From Mycoplasmatota bacterium (GTDB taxonomy: Bacteria > Bacillota_I > Bacilli_A > RF39 > UBA660): DNA of 5,528 bases. A program made the position numbers and the translations under genes. Below are positions 5,426-5,528 of this stretch, in pieces; position 1 is the first letter of the stretch, and the number at the start of each line of letters is the position of its first letter. The notes beneath the pieces are model-generated. The model saw nothing but the letters and a program-made list of their open reading frames with translations. It did no database searches and had not been told where the DNA came from. The stretch covers positions 1-5,528 of the forward strand of contig JAAZHK010000060.1 of the NCBI GenBank assembly GCA_012510745.1, given 5' to 3'.

Positions 5426-5528
5426 ATGAAAGACTATTATATGACATTAGCAATAAAAGAAGCAAAAAAAGCCAAATATAAAAAAGAAATACCGGTAGGA
5501 ACAGTGATAGTTTTAAATGACAAAATAA
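5426..5528 (+). CDS. tadA: tRNA-specific adenosine deaminase TadA, N-terminal part (3' partial)
   Basis: TadA deaminates A34 to inosine in the tRNA-Arg(ACG) anticodon. Only the first 34 codons are present: a helix of the form MKDYYMTLAIKEAKKA, then EIPVGTVIVLNDKI, matching the family start (YM..AL.EA..A followed by E.PVGAVIV..). The zinc-binding HAE and PCxxC motifs lie beyond the window, so the call rests on the N-terminal pattern and context. tadA beside the SRP RNA gene also occurs in Bacillus subtilis, where the order is tadA-scr-dnaX; here the RNA gene comes first. The start is ATG 5426; ATG 5423 would add one Met. No separate promoter is seen, so expression probably depends on read-through from the SRP RNA promoter. 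Related cytidine/deoxycytidylate deaminases are less likely. Confidence 0.82.
   Translation, partial: MKDYYMTLAIKEAKKAKYKKEIPVGTVIVLNDKI

Noticed and set aside
5340..5462. 13-base repeat GCAATAAAAGAAG in the SRP RNA (5340-5352) and in tadA (5450-5462)
   Set aside because: It could in theory let the SRP 3' strand pair with tadA mRNA, but such an A-rich word is likely by chance here, and in tadA it encodes ordinary conserved residues (AIKEA).

Overview
The window is very AT-rich and carries, all on the + strand, the C-terminal part of recF, complete gyrB and gyrA, a 356-bp intergenic region with binding sites for chromosome-partitioning proteins, a short SRP RNA gene, and the start of tadA. 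recF-gyrB-gyrA is the classic gene block beside the replication origin. Low GC, an A/T-biased third codon position, a short SRP RNA without an Alu domain, and a parS plus Noc-site pair together suggest a small-genome Firmicutes/Mollicutes-related bacterium (Bacilli, Erysipelotrichia or an RF39-like gut lineage). That placement is inference. TGA is used as a stop (recF) and TGG encodes Trp in GyrB, so the code looks standard rather than the mycoplasma UGA=Trp code.

Layout: 1-111 is a copy of an internal gyrB segment (953-1063) fused in frame to the recF tail. recF runs to 636 and overlaps gyrB by 11 nt. gyrB occupies 626-2539. gyrA occupies 2551-4980, 11 nt further on, with a near-identical GGTGAT-type ribosome binding site. 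Positions 4981-5336 hold no gene. They carry an alternating array of three perfect parS sites (TGTTTCACGTGAAACA) and two perfect Noc-binding sites (ATTTCCCGGGAAAT) in the order parS-NBS-parS-NBS-parS. A sigma-70/SigA-type promoter at 5302-5330 places a transcription start on the first paired base of the SRP RNA (about 5337-5410). tadA starts a few bases later and runs off the window.

How it fits together: RecF and the two gyrase subunits form a DNA repair/topology operon. The first parS palindrome begins in the gyrA stop codon and can also fold as the operon's terminator. The array probably loads ParB (Spo0J) and Noc near the origin for segregation and nucleoid occlusion. The SRP RNA gene and tadA then form a separate transcription unit whose promoter lies 4 bp from the last parS palindrome.

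The two points most worth a second look are the interleaved parS/NBS array, whose outer palindrome arms differ in sequence yet stay perfectly symmetrical, and the gyrB-recF junction at the left edge, which is either an assembly/chimera artefact or the junction of a 952-bp tandem duplication.
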